Shown: piece by piece, positions 50,501 through 59,200 of the stretch
Numbering within the stretch: the first letter of the stretch is position 1
Layout: each line of letters opens with the position of its first letter
Source of the DNA: Saturnia japonica
Taxonomy: Eukaryota > Arthropoda > Insecta > Lepidoptera > Saturniidae
Direction: 5' to 3'
DNA: 64,000 nt
Assembly (NCBI GenBank): GCA_033032175.1
Contig: CM065316.1
Location: 5,922,115 to 5,986,114, forward strand
The notes under the pieces: generated by a model
Database searches by the model: none
Seen by the model: only the letters and a program-made list of their open reading frames with translations
Told to the model about the DNA's origin: nothing
Position numbers and translations under genes: made by a program

Positions 50501-53500
50501 AATTACGTGTAGTTTGTATATCAAAGTTTATTTCCATACTGGCTGTGCTCGCGGCTGCGCCTTGTGTAGACTACAGAATGCCGTCGATCGAGAACACGTG
50601 CGAATCGAATCCCCGCTCCCAGTTATTTTTAAAACAAAAATTGCCTATTGTGGATGATCCTTAGAAGATAGACATAATTATGATTTCGTCGATTTTATAT
50701 AGATCTTTTTAAGTTCTACAATTACGTAGTATATTAATTTGTTATATTTTTACGGTGTACTCAGCGTACGCCATTTAAGTGCCCGAATTGATTCACCATG
50801 ACCAGTTTTTTTTAATTTGCACGGAACCCTAACTCTTCTTCTGAAATAAAAGTAGCCTAAGTTACTCCCTATAACATCAGCTATCTGCCAGTGAAAGTCG
50901 CGTTAAAATCGGTCCAACCGTTTTGGAGATTACCCGAAACAAACAGACAGACAGACAAAAATATATTTAAAAAAAAAATTGTTATAAGTATCATATATAA
51001 TATATACTTTCATATGCATTTAGTAAAACAATGATATTTTGGGATTACAAACAGACACTTAAATTTTATTATATGTATAGATGATATTTTTAATAGCAAA
51101 ATACTTTACAAGGTTTAACGGATGCATATCAGAGACATTGCTTTGGATTTTTAAGGTTGATCAAACTTATGATTTAAATCTATCAATGAAAGAATAATAA
51201 ACTAAATTATTCTTAGATTACATATAAATTTAAATAAAGAAGTTTGATCAACTTTAAAAAGCCAAAGCAATGTCTCTGTTATCCATCCTTTAAACCTTGT
51301 AAAGTATTTTGCTATTAAAAATATCATCTATCATTTATATTATTAGACCAAACTAACATAATAATTTTATGTGGAAAATTTAGGTGAGTTAGCTTCTCCG
51401 TTTGGGCCTATGCCAAAGATTGATCTACTGTCAATAACAGATTAGATAAAGGATTTTATCCAAATGCAGCCTGATAAATTTATCTATACAAATAAATAAA
51501 ATTGAAATGCCTGTTTGTAATTTCAAAATGATAGCTTTTTACTGAATGCTTATGAAAGTATGTACCATACTTATTTTATAACAAAACACATCAATTTGAT
51601 TTATTATTTATTAATCTCCTAAACGGTTGGACCGATTTTGTAATCCACGTGACTGTAGCTGCGGACACAGCTAGTGTTTAATAAACAAATGCTAGTACGT
51701 TGCGCTTCCATATAACATGTACATGGGGAATACGCATTCAAGGTCAATTAAAGGTTTTTTCGTGTGAAAAAAGTTTCACTCTGAAATCTAATTCTACGCA
51801 GGTCTAATTTTTATTCAAAGTGGTCAGTGTGTTAAAATGCCAATTTCCTATTTAAGTCCCTATTATAAACAATTATTATTAATGGTTTTGAAAATGTCTA
51901 TATTGATAAAGATAATGTTTCAGGCTGTTAGTTGAAAAGTAAAACAAGTCTAGGTTTTTAATAACGTAGGTTAGTGGTAGTCATATTAGCTAAAAATATG
52001 ATTTCAGGGAAACGCCTTTTCTATGGAATACTATATTTATTTACTACCAAGTAGGTACCCTTAAATGTCAGCATTACCTGCTAATGTCATAGCAATTTTG
52101 GCAAGCTTCAAAATGTCACAGGTCGATAACTGGCACCTACTAACTCATGCTTTGCGGTGAGAACATTTGTCTAATATATTTATAAATACGTGAAGAGAAA
52201 ACTTTCTATTGTTTTTAAAACATACTGCGCACACAGAAGTGTGTGAGATTTAGCATAATTCAAGTTTAGATAAAGAAGGAGTGCATAAAATTAAAATTTT
52301 TATATAATAAGTCTCAGTTACAAAAACATTAAATTTGGCGTCATGCGTGAAGTCATCATAATAGTTTGTGGACACACAGAGAAGATATATCGCCAAAAAT
52401 TTTAAAATGTAGCCAACAAGTAATTACTGACATATCGATTGAATGAGTTTCGAGCTACGAGTTTTGTGTGCTACAATACTCTTTTTCGAAAGAATCTGAT
52501 AACATTAATTAACCATTTAATAAACTAAAGCACGATCACTAGTAAGAATATATATATCAGGTTTTCTTCCAGTAGGTATCAAAGACGTTTTACAAATAGA
52601 CGCGCTATACTCTCTCTAAAAGCTATTTGAAAACGTTACAAATTTTATTATCAACTAGTTGAAACAAGAGAGATAGGAAATCAGAGCGTAAGGCGGAAAC
52701 TGTTGTCAAAAAAGGATAAAAGTTTCTTCTCACTCACGCCGGTTCAAGTCGAAAGTGAGCCTAGGGCAATTATCCACCATCACGATGACATTTGATCATA
52801 ACATATCATCGTATATGTTTTACTACCAAGCATGATAAGGCCTCATATTATCATCGAAATTAATACTAATTATAGAGTAAAATATATGATTTTTACAGAC
52901 GGATGTAGTCACATTCGGGCTTGGCGTTATTACTCCGAGTCTGTCATCAATAGTTTTGGGTTTCCAGCGACGCTCTGTAGGGATTGGAAGTCGGCTACAA
53001 GTTCGTGTCAGTTCCAAGTTCATGGATATATGGGGTTTGCAGCACGAAAACCGTTAGTGTTATTTTTACTTTTTACACCTTTACAGAAACACCGAATGAG
53101 ACATGACTTTATGTCTTTTTTATGGTATGAAGAAGTTGACAAACATGCATTCCATCAATGATAAGTCCTAACTGAAGTCCGTTAATAATAGATTAATTTT
53201 GAAGAGTAAGGACTAAGTTTGGATTCCACGCGTGCTTGTGTGTTGCCAACCGCAATAAGATCTTTTGTGATAATGATTTTAAGTTTCATTTGAAAGGTAT
53301 TTTCTGTTTGCCTTTGATAACTTGTGATAATTCAATTATATAAGATATTTTAATTCGTTCTTTATTTCTTTTTTATTCTTTATAGGTTTAGTGATTTGAT
53401 AGGTTTAGTGATTCGCTTAATCTTAAATGACGATGTGGCTCAAGATGGTGATACGCTAACCTTAGTAGGGGGACTGGTTTTCAAGTGCAGCTGCCAGAAC

Positions 53501-54449
53501 ATATCTATAGGTGGTTGGCAACAGAATTTTTAGGTTGAGGGTGGTGGAGGACCTAGCTAGTCAGGCGTATATCAAAAAATGTCCTACCGCCAAGCTATGG
53601 TTTCATCACGATATTTTACATAAAAGTAAAATGTAATAATGACTTGAGTAGTTTCTATAATCTGCTTATGAATCCTATTACCGGAAAGATCTCTAAAGCC
53701 ACCGAGCCTTTTATGACGAGAGAGGTACTTTTAATGACATCAAAAGGTTTCCAAAAACGTTAACAGACCGAAACTGAGCCATTATGTAAGAGTCTCCCAA
53801 CATGACCTTTATAAAGGCACAAAACCCATCCATCCATTTTATCAAGAACCGCAAAGTGCCTTTCGTCTTTTTCTGTTTCAATTCACTGCCTACAGTAATT
53901 GGGACTTTTGTTGGGTCTCGCAATATTGGTTAAATCAATATTTACGAGACACGTACCTGATATACAAAATACGCCTTTGTAAAAGACTACATATATACGG
54001 ATTAAAAAGAACAATTCGAAGATTCTATGCAAAATTATTAAACTTGTTAATATTTTCCTTTATATATAATTTTAACACACCTTTATGTGACTGTAATTTT
54101 AAACTACAAATGTTTAAGTTTTTCTACATGGTATAAACATAAATATGGAACACAGACAGAAAATACTCTTTTTTAATTAACAAATATAAAAAGAAAATAC
54201 TTTAATTTTGTAAGATAACATCATGCCTGAAATTTTGAAGGAGTAACCCTTTGCTTGAATTTTTCAAATAGGAGGAACTAACCTATTAACGTTAACGTTA
54301 ATTAACGTTATATTCGGTTAGTAATTTTATTGGCAAAAAATAGCAATTTTAAAAGTTATTTCACAATGAATTTCTTTTGTTACAGAATGGCTGGGAAAAT
54401 GTATTTGGAAACTAATAAGAAACCACCGTTTGCTAAAAATGGTCCTTAG
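29547..54449 (+). CDS. Secreted pancreatic-lipase-family enzyme (lipase/phospholipase A1-like)
   Basis: Eight exons join in phase: 29547-29592, 36874-36973, 37908-38056, 40165-40231, 42858-43045, 46100-46318, 52899-53052 and 54386-54449, giving 328 residues, a normal insect length. Residues 1-20 form a hydrophobic signal-like start (MVLGTAACQLASFFIGIAE). The alpha/beta-hydrolase core has the oxyanion strand VIYVMGF (82-84), NFIAVDW, the nucleophile elbow GFSLG with Ser159, GLDPA with Asp186 and CSHIRAW with His261. It ends KMYLETNKKPPFA, the usual family C-terminus. The family hydrolyses glycerolipids or phospholipids outside the cell. The elbow has Phe where GHSLG is usual and the oxyanion turn has Met where HGF is usual. 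The lid between PGC and CSH is short, which in this family often goes with phospholipase A1 activity; that is inference. The first intron is 7.3 kb. The gene spans 25 kb because its introns are full of repeats. Confidence 0.92.
29755..29955 (+). repeat. Repeat family H, copy 2 (lipase intron 1)
   Basis: 'aatcagccagtgtatatccagctaccgaga' style text and 'ggtcaccgttgtttttgg' match the other H copies. Confidence 0.5.
30520..30700 (+). repeat. Repeat family E, copy 1
   Basis: The block 'actaatattataaatcataa', 'cgctaatctctggaactacc' and 'attgagaaatg' recurs at 34618-34800, 58018-58215 and 63550-63735. All four lie on the plus strand. Confidence 0.6.
31368..31847 (+). repeat. Repeat family G, full copy
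   Basis: The unit runs from 'aataaaattgaagtgtctg' through 'ttggaccgattttgacagg' to 'gagcgcagccgcgggcacaa'. Other long copies are at 37338-37812 (plus) and, on the minus strand, 35452-35900, 36999-37337 and 50538-51076. Short pieces are at 38990-39125 and 51482-51680. Confidence 0.7.
32440..32890. repeat. Fragments of repeat B and H
   Basis: A short family B start ('gacgatgtggtctaaaatgg') lies near 32443, and an H-like piece lies at 32775-32885. Between them nothing is recognised. Confidence 0.35.
33807..33966 (-). repeat. Repeat family A, copy 2
   Basis: Complement of the A copy at 10438, with 'ttgcaaacaagcgtactacc' and 'gtagcctatggatgcttg'. Confidence 0.65.
34618..35110 (+). repeat. Repeat family E followed by repeat N
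   Basis: An E copy with (GTTT)n at 34635-34660 is followed from about 34735 by a segment matching 28262-28700 in 'ctacaactctcag-tagctt' and 'taaggtattttgtgacaaa'. Confidence 0.6.
35452..35900 (-). repeat. Repeat family G, minus-strand copy
   Basis: 'gttgactacagaatg' and 'aggtgatccttaaaagatata' are complements of the 31368 copy. Confidence 0.6.
36085..36335 (-). mobile_element. tRNA-derived SINE
   Basis: On the minus strand, from 36335, the sequence has an A-box-like TTAGCATAGTGGTCG and a B-box-like GGGTTAGAATCCC about 40 bases apart, as in a tRNA head, followed by a body with 'gctcggagtttgg' and an end near 'accccttcggggaatacagg'. An A run lies just upstream at 36328-36338. It is in lipase intron 1. 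Confidence 0.65.
36400..36672 (-). mobile_element. SINE family B, best copy with tRNA-like head
   Basis: On the minus strand from about 36672 the text GATGGCTCAGTGGTAGCG (A-box-like) and GAGTTCGAATCCC (B-box-like) form a tRNA-like polymerase III promoter. The body follows with 'ggtgaagg' style text. It ends about 200 bases before lipase exon 2. Relatives: 15520-15880, 46785-47071, 53435-53625, 60925-61110. Confidence 0.65.
36999..37812. repeat. Two family G copies, head to head
   Basis: A minus-strand copy (36999-37337) directly meets a plus-strand copy (37338-37812) between lipase exons 2 and 3. Confidence 0.6.
38716..38945 (-). repeat. Repeat family A, copy 3
   Basis: Complement of the A unit with 'ttgcaaacaaacgcacggtc'; diverged. 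Confidence 0.55.
38990..39215 (+). repeat. Repeat G fragment followed by H fragment
   Basis: 'taataaagctgaagtgtatg' start of G, then 'gagatcagccagtttatatc' of H. Confidence 0.5.
39389..39627 (+). repeat. Repeat family A, copy 4
   Basis: Same orientation as copy 1, with 'caggcgagccgtatgcttg' and terminal 'ctttgtagtataaaa'. Confidence 0.65.
40395..40700 (+). repeat. Repeat family K, copy 2
   Basis: 'ttcaattaggtcctaagaag' to 'tctgtcaaatctgtaatata'; matches 16235 and 56735. It follows lipase exon 4. Confidence 0.6.
40905..41096 (-). repeat. Repeat family A, copy 5
   Basis: 'ttttatacaacaaagacggc' with 'acatacggcccgcctgaagg', complement of the A unit. Confidence 0.65.
41935..42010 (-). repeat. 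Repeat family H fragment
   Basis: 'ggtggtcgccgttgtttttg' with a following 'acacagtgcactcac'. Confidence 0.4.
42655..42790 (-). repeat. Repeat family K, minus-strand copy
   Basis: 'tgactgagacgttttcgg' and 'ggtagtagcgttgttac' are complements of the K unit. It ends 65 bases before lipase exon 5. Confidence 0.55.
43155..43932 (+). mobile_element. Internally deleted mariner-like element
   Basis: Inverted ends GTGTCCCAAAAATATCCGAC (left) and the complement at 43932 bound only 0.78 kb, against about 1.3 kb for an intact element. The left part recalls the start of a mariner transposase. The right part encodes SSNLVQQLLAKQNIKQF, DIWLFPKFKMPLKRHRF and AKGYYF, the C-terminal region after the second Asp. 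The central part with the first Asp motif is missing. It lies in lipase intron 5. Confidence 0.75.
44200..45476 (-). mobile_element. Cecropia-type mariner, full length but inactive
   Basis: A 1.28 kb element with ends TTAGGTCTTTACCTATGAAA at 44200 and a related, slightly damaged complement near 45476. The minus-strand transposase starts at 45291 (MDTLKIRVIMEYEYRRG) and keeps WFARFRSGNFDLKNEPRGRP, KWVPHEL and VTCDEKW. A frameshift falls near 44660-44690. In the new frame HDNARPHTAQQTVSK is followed by two in-frame stops (TAG, TAA), then LRHPPYSPDLAPTDYYF and a normal end DYFD. All three catalytic Asp codons survive, but the frame is broken. It is a different copy from the one at 12866. Confidence 0.88.
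45590..45890. repeat. Repeat family L, copy 1
   Basis: Two marks, 'tttttgaagtaaaaacttct' and 'tttcacttctgtcggcaat', also occur at 49660 and 49890, bounding a similar 0.3 kb unit. The two marks are nearly complementary, so the unit has inverted ends. Confidence 0.45.
46785..47071 (-). mobile_element. SINE family B copy with tRNA-like head
   Basis: Minus-strand A-box-like ATAGGCTCAATTGGTAGCG and B-box-like GAGTTCGAATCCC lie near 47020-47070; the body matches 36400. It sits in lipase intron 6. Confidence 0.6.
47866..48210 (-). repeat. Repeat family J, inverted partner of 22890
   Basis: Reverse complement of 22890-23222 over nearly its full length, starting with a (TTC)n run at 47869-47885. Confidence 0.65.
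48430..48645 (+). repeat. Interspersed repeat family I
   Basis: 'gggggcaaacgggcaggtcg' to 'agctggttccacaaagtg', a block known to be common in lepidopteran genomes; one copy here. Confidence 0.5.
49620..49920. repeat. Repeat family L, copy 2
   Basis: See 45590. The arms 'ttttgaagtgaaaacttc' and 'ttttaccttctgtcggcac' bound a 0.3 kb unit. Confidence 0.45.
50538..51076 (-). repeat. Repeat family G, long minus-strand copy
   Basis: From 'ggctgtgctcgcggctgcgc' to 'cagacacttaaattttatta'; complement of 31368. The foldback element at 51077 follows directly. Confidence 0.65.
51077..51331. mobile_element. Foldback/MITE-like inverted repeat, 92 bp arms
   Basis: Left arm 51077-51168 and right arm 51240-51331 are reverse complements with about five mismatches in 92 bases, around a 71-base AT-rich loop. 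The arms begin ATAGATGATATTTTTAATAG. No coding capacity. It could be a MITE or a foldback element; no clear target duplication was identified. Confidence 0.8.
51482..51680 (+). repeat. Repeat family G, internally shortened
   Basis: Starts 'aataaataaaattgaaatgc' and reaches 'ggaccgatttt' then jumps to 'tgcggacacagctagtg'. Confidence 0.55.
53435..53625 (-). repeat. SINE family B fragment
   Basis: 'gacgatgtggctcaagatgg' to 'gctatggtttcatcacga'; lacks the tRNA-like head. In lipase intron 7. Confidence 0.5.
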
Positions 54450-55132
54450 TTATCATTTAAACCAAATAGATGTTATTAAAACAATGTGACATAGTAAATA
54501 GTTTATTTTTAGATAAGATTTTATAAGTTTCATTTTTTTTTATTTCAATACAATATACATTTCACTGACAGCAAGAAAAAAACAATACAACTGATCTAGG
54601 AAATAAATAATAACGCAATATAATCTATGAAGGATTTAAAGTATTTCTGTATCATACGTAGGTATCCTTCAAAATTCTAGTTATTATAATTACAGAACTG
54701 TTATAATAGTTAGCTAGATTTCCAAAATATGGTCAACTTCCTATTAGGTTAATATTTAGTTTACGGACATTGGAATTTTTATCAAAAGCTAATTATTTAA
54801 TTTTTGAAAAAATCCACTTTCCTTTTGATCTTTCATCTTTTTCATCTTTGACGCAAATTTTCAATTCCTTAATACCTACTCAGACTTCTTTTCGTTATTG
54901 ATAAGAGGAGTACTATAGAAATCATTCCTATTGGACAGGGGCCCTAGTTCATCATTTATGTTACTGCATAACGTGTCAATTATTGTCAAACTTTTTTAAA
55001 ATAGCAGAAGTTATAAATGTATGGTTTCAATGTCACGTTCAGGACTACAAAAAGTCATGGTTAAACAAATAAATCTAAATTGAAATTTTACTATAATAGA
55101 TATCTATTATAATAAATACTTTATAGGTACTA
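54450..55132. other. Convergent 3' gap between lipase and MDH-like gene
   Basis: A 0.7 kb AT-rich gap with no repeat recognised. It holds the 3' UTRs of both genes. A lipase polyadenylation signal is likely at 54602-54607. Confidence 0.5.
54602..54607 (+). terminator. Likely polyadenylation signal of lipase gene
   Basis: First AATAAA after the lipase stop, 153 bases downstream. Confidence 0.5.
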
Positions 55133-55138
55133 TTTATT
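55133..55138 (-). terminator. Polyadenylation signal after alternative last exon F
   Basis: AATAAA on the minus strand starts 1 base after the TAA stop at 55142-55140. Confidence 0.55.
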
Positions 55139-55139
55139 C

Positions 55140-55398
55140 TTATGTTAAGTGAACAGCACAACTATCCAAATGGTGATAATGTCTTGGTTGATTCCAATTT
55201 ATCTGCATTGCCATCTGACATCTTTCGCATTCTTTATCAATCAGCGCTGCATGCCAGCACTGCGCCAGTTTGACATTTTGCATCACTTGGGCAAACGCCA
55301 TATCCATTAGTTCAAGCTCTACCGAGTTCATCTTTGCGGGAAGGTCGAATCTCTTGCATATTCCATGATTATTCAGGAGCATATCAATTGCAAGAAAT
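55140..55398 (-). CDS. Alternative (second) terminal exon of the MDH-like gene
   Basis: An exon of 259 bases opens at an acceptor (CAAACAG before 55398) in the phase needed to follow the exon ending at 57183. It runs open for 86 codons to TAA. The peptide FLAIDMLLNNHGICKRFDLP aligns with YIANTVEIGGSGISKRLGLP of the terminal exon at 56495, and the tails also correspond (YHHLDSCAVHLT against YQRFDDCAYANM). It is richer in Cys and His (CWHAALIDKECERCQ). It has its own AATAAA. It can be read as an alternative last exon, or as the relic of a duplicated gene whose other exons are lost. Lack of stop codons and the shared phase favour the first. Confidence 0.65.
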
Positions 55399-56166
55399 CT
55401 GTTTGAGTGGAAAAAATATAAATGTGTAATAAATATAAATTTCTACACATTTTAAGAGATCTTGTTATTTCTTCATGTTTGGTAATCGAAGACCTTAAAG
55501 ACGGAGAATGTAGAGGAGACGATGAAGAAAACGGAGAAGTAGAAACTGCTTAAATATTGAGAACTTTATATAAAAATATATCTATGTATTTAAATGTGTA
55601 TATAATAATTGGTTTTTAGTCATTATTTTTCATTTGTAGAAAGTATTATTTCTATTAGTTCACACAATTTGGTTTAATATTTTGTCAAGGTTAGTCAAAT
55701 ACAGTCTGATGTTTAGTCAACATATATATAAAATAACATGATATATAATTTTACGAGAATCACTTAAATGACAGAGTTATTGTGTGGAGTGATTTAGTGA
55801 GAGAGTTATATGTTCTTACATAATACGAGATGTTTTAGTTTCTAGCAACTCTTGTTTTCTGTTCTCCAGAAACTAAAGTCACTTACTTTTCGAAGAAGAG
55901 AAAAAAGCTCCTTCCACACTTTGGAAAACCCTGACCTATACAATTATTGTTATTTTAAGCGCAACTCTTTATATATTTATTTTCATTAAAAAAAAACTAA
56001 TACTGTAACAGTATCTAACTTTTCTCGAGATAGCCAACAAACCCCGCCGGCACTATATTGTGTGTGTGTATATACGTACTCGTATTTCAGAGAGTTTTGC
56101 AAGAAATATATCTATTAACGACTTATGAAATGCAACTGAATAAAAAGAAAACCTCGAGGCGAATTA

Positions 56167-56172
56167 TTTATT
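56167..56172 (-). terminator. Polyadenylation signal after terminal exon E
   Basis: AATAAA on the minus strand 74 bases after the TGA at 56248-56246. Confidence 0.65.
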
Positions 56173-56245
56173 AAGAATTTCACATAAAAATACAAGAAAA
56201 CCAAAACTCAGACAACACCCGTAAATTTTTAAAACACCCACGGTA

Positions 56246-59200
56246 TCACATATTAGCGTAAGCACAGTCATCAAACCTTTGATATGATTTCGGTGTAAAG
56301 AAATTAAATTGGGAAGAGTCCAATCTATTCGAAGAGCTGCTGTATTTATTGTACCAGTCTTCAACCATATTTAGTTTTTCGTATAGCTCGTTTAATGCCA
56401 GATCGACGAGAACAGTTTCTGTGTCAGTCATCTTTGGTAAGCCTAAGCGTTTCGAAATGCCACTACCGCCAATTTCCACAGTGTTCGCAATGTATCTGAA
56501 GGCAAAAATCACTGAGTTCTTCAAATGACAAATCATTTATGAATTCACAAAATGACTTAACATAATATAAATTCAACACATAAATATTTTATTATAATTT
56601 TAGCTTCAAACACTTTAAATGTCAAAGTTGTTTTTTCTTGACTGTTCTTGATGTTTATTGTGCCTTTATTACACATGGTAAATATTATATTTACTTTTGA
56701 GAGAGCGAAACTAAATCCGAAACACATTTAAAAAAAACCAAAACTAATTGATTAAATTCAGGCCCTAAGAAAGGCACATATGTACGTTGAAACACTACTA
56801 CCGGTTTAGAAACATATCATACATCGAAAAGAGACGACAAAAAACTCAAAGAGCTTATCAATTATTAAACTATATAAATAATGTTTGTAATCATATTATT
56901 TTAGTGGATGTAAAGAGAGGGAGTAATTTCCAGAAATCACTATCATTAATGTATGATTTTTTACCTATGATTTGTTTGTATTTTTTTATTTCAAATACCT
57001 TCTGACATCACAATACAATGGTTAAATAACGATTAGCATAGTATAAAAAATCTAAATTTATATACTTCAAAAAAATATGTTTCTATGTTTTATTGACTGC
57101 AGTTAATCACGATTAATATTTCCTACTTTTTTATACTTTTTAAGTATACAACTTTGAGATTATTAATGGAGATTCGAGATACCTGGCAGGAGAAACGACT
57201 TGACTCGCATCTGTTTGAATGAAACCGGTTACTTTCGATATATCGTGACAAAGTAGCGCATGAGCCACCTTTGTTACCAAGCCAGCTAAGGCATGAGCTT
57301 CGCTTAGATCTGCAGATTTCATGCAATCGCCATCTGATCTGGCCACGGCCATAGGAGCCGAACGAACTGCATCCGTCATCATTAATGCATTGTGCTGTGT
57401 AAAATGTGATAATTTATTATCTCGAATAGATAGATGATATGATATGCCATCTATCAAAGATGGCTAAGTTAGGATCGACAAGCCAAAAATATTTTTTTTT
57501 TTTAAATTACACATAGCAAAAAAGGAATTTTAAAATTCGTTATACCTATTATTATAAAAGTTGATGACTAAAAATATTTAGGATATAATTTCAAGTTTTG
57601 TAGTGTTGACATTTTCAAATAAAAGGAGTAATTTTAATTAAAAATTCTGTAACATGGTTTGATTTGCTCAAGCCGGGTTAAAGCCCAACTAATGTGCTCT
57701 ATTGATATAAAGACCAAAAATATTTACCATTAATATACTGAAGTTTTACAGTACGTATATATCCAAATAATCAGAATATTTTTTTTATAGAAACTTTGTA
57801 ATATCGTTAGGTTTTCTCAACTCGGTTTAAACCTCAACAAATATCATTTATTGACATTCATGTAAGGATTCATTAATTCTATTGAAGTGTTTACATACAT
57901 TATATTATTTACTGCTTCGGTTTCTAAAGAATTGTGATCAATACAATTGAAGTTTATAAAATTCTTTTCTTTAATACTTTATTATATAATATATATCATA
58001 GATAAGCACTAATAGATATTAATATTATAAAGCTCCAGAGATTGATTTTTTCTTTGTTTATTTGAACGCAATAATTTCTGTAACTACCCATCAGATTTCA
58101 AAATATACTTTTGAATTTTATAACCAATTTATTGAGGAAGGTTGTAGGCTATATAAATTCACGCTACGGCCTTAAGGAGCAAAGCAGTAGCCATGAACAT
58201 AAAGTAATCTGGCAAAACTGTAGGCAAGTATAGGAAGTGAGAACAACTTGAGTCTTCAAGGGTGCTTTGTCGGTGGTGTAGTCGAGATCTAATATACGTA
58301 TATTTAAATAAAAATGTTTATTTGTCTTCTGTGTTTCCTAAGCCGTTCATCCGATTGCGAAGACACTTTGATGTGTTGTGCGAACAACCGAGAAGGTTCT
58401 GTATTAATACAACCAGTTTACGAATAGATGATGGTGTGCGAATCGATTCATTTCAAAAACAACGGAAGCGATCTCGCTGACAAAAGCTAGTATAAAATAC
58501 ATTCGTAAAATAGTTAATTATACTTATACTGATCAGAATTTGTGAATTCGTTTTCAATAAGATCTCAGAAAAGAGATTATTCATCAATAAATCAATCCTG
58601 ACAGTGAATTACGGGTCAAATATGTACCTAGTTAGAAACATCTGATGAAAAAGTAAAAGCTACCTTAGCAAAATCAAAATATTCGATAGCTCTCGAAAAT
58701 AGTGGCACTAGAGATTCTCCTTCGGTGCCTCCTACGACGGGCACTCTCGTATACCGAGGTTCAAGGCACAAAGCACGGGCAGCCAACGTACTGGCACGCA
58801 TTTCTGGTACAGCTAACGATCCCAGTAATTTTCGAGGATCGTACCAGCCTGTTTCTTTCAATGTCTGTAAAGTTTGACAATATTATTACATGAAGAGATA
58901 TAGAGCTAGCAAGGTACAAACTTGTTTTAAATAATATTAGTGATCGTCCAGTGATCCAAATTCTTCTGTAATTTATAAAAAAAAAAAATTTAAACGTCAT
59001 AGAGTTAACTTTGCAAAGACTAATCATACAAAATTCACAGTTCTCTTAGTCAATTTTCTTGTTTTTTTTAATACTTTGGCAGCAATCGTAACTTTGTGTG
59101 AATGTCTGGCCACAAATATTACGTGTGTGACATTTGCAGTATGAACGTAAACAGACGACAGACTTAAATTTGTCAGAGAATCGTGTCTATATGATTATTT

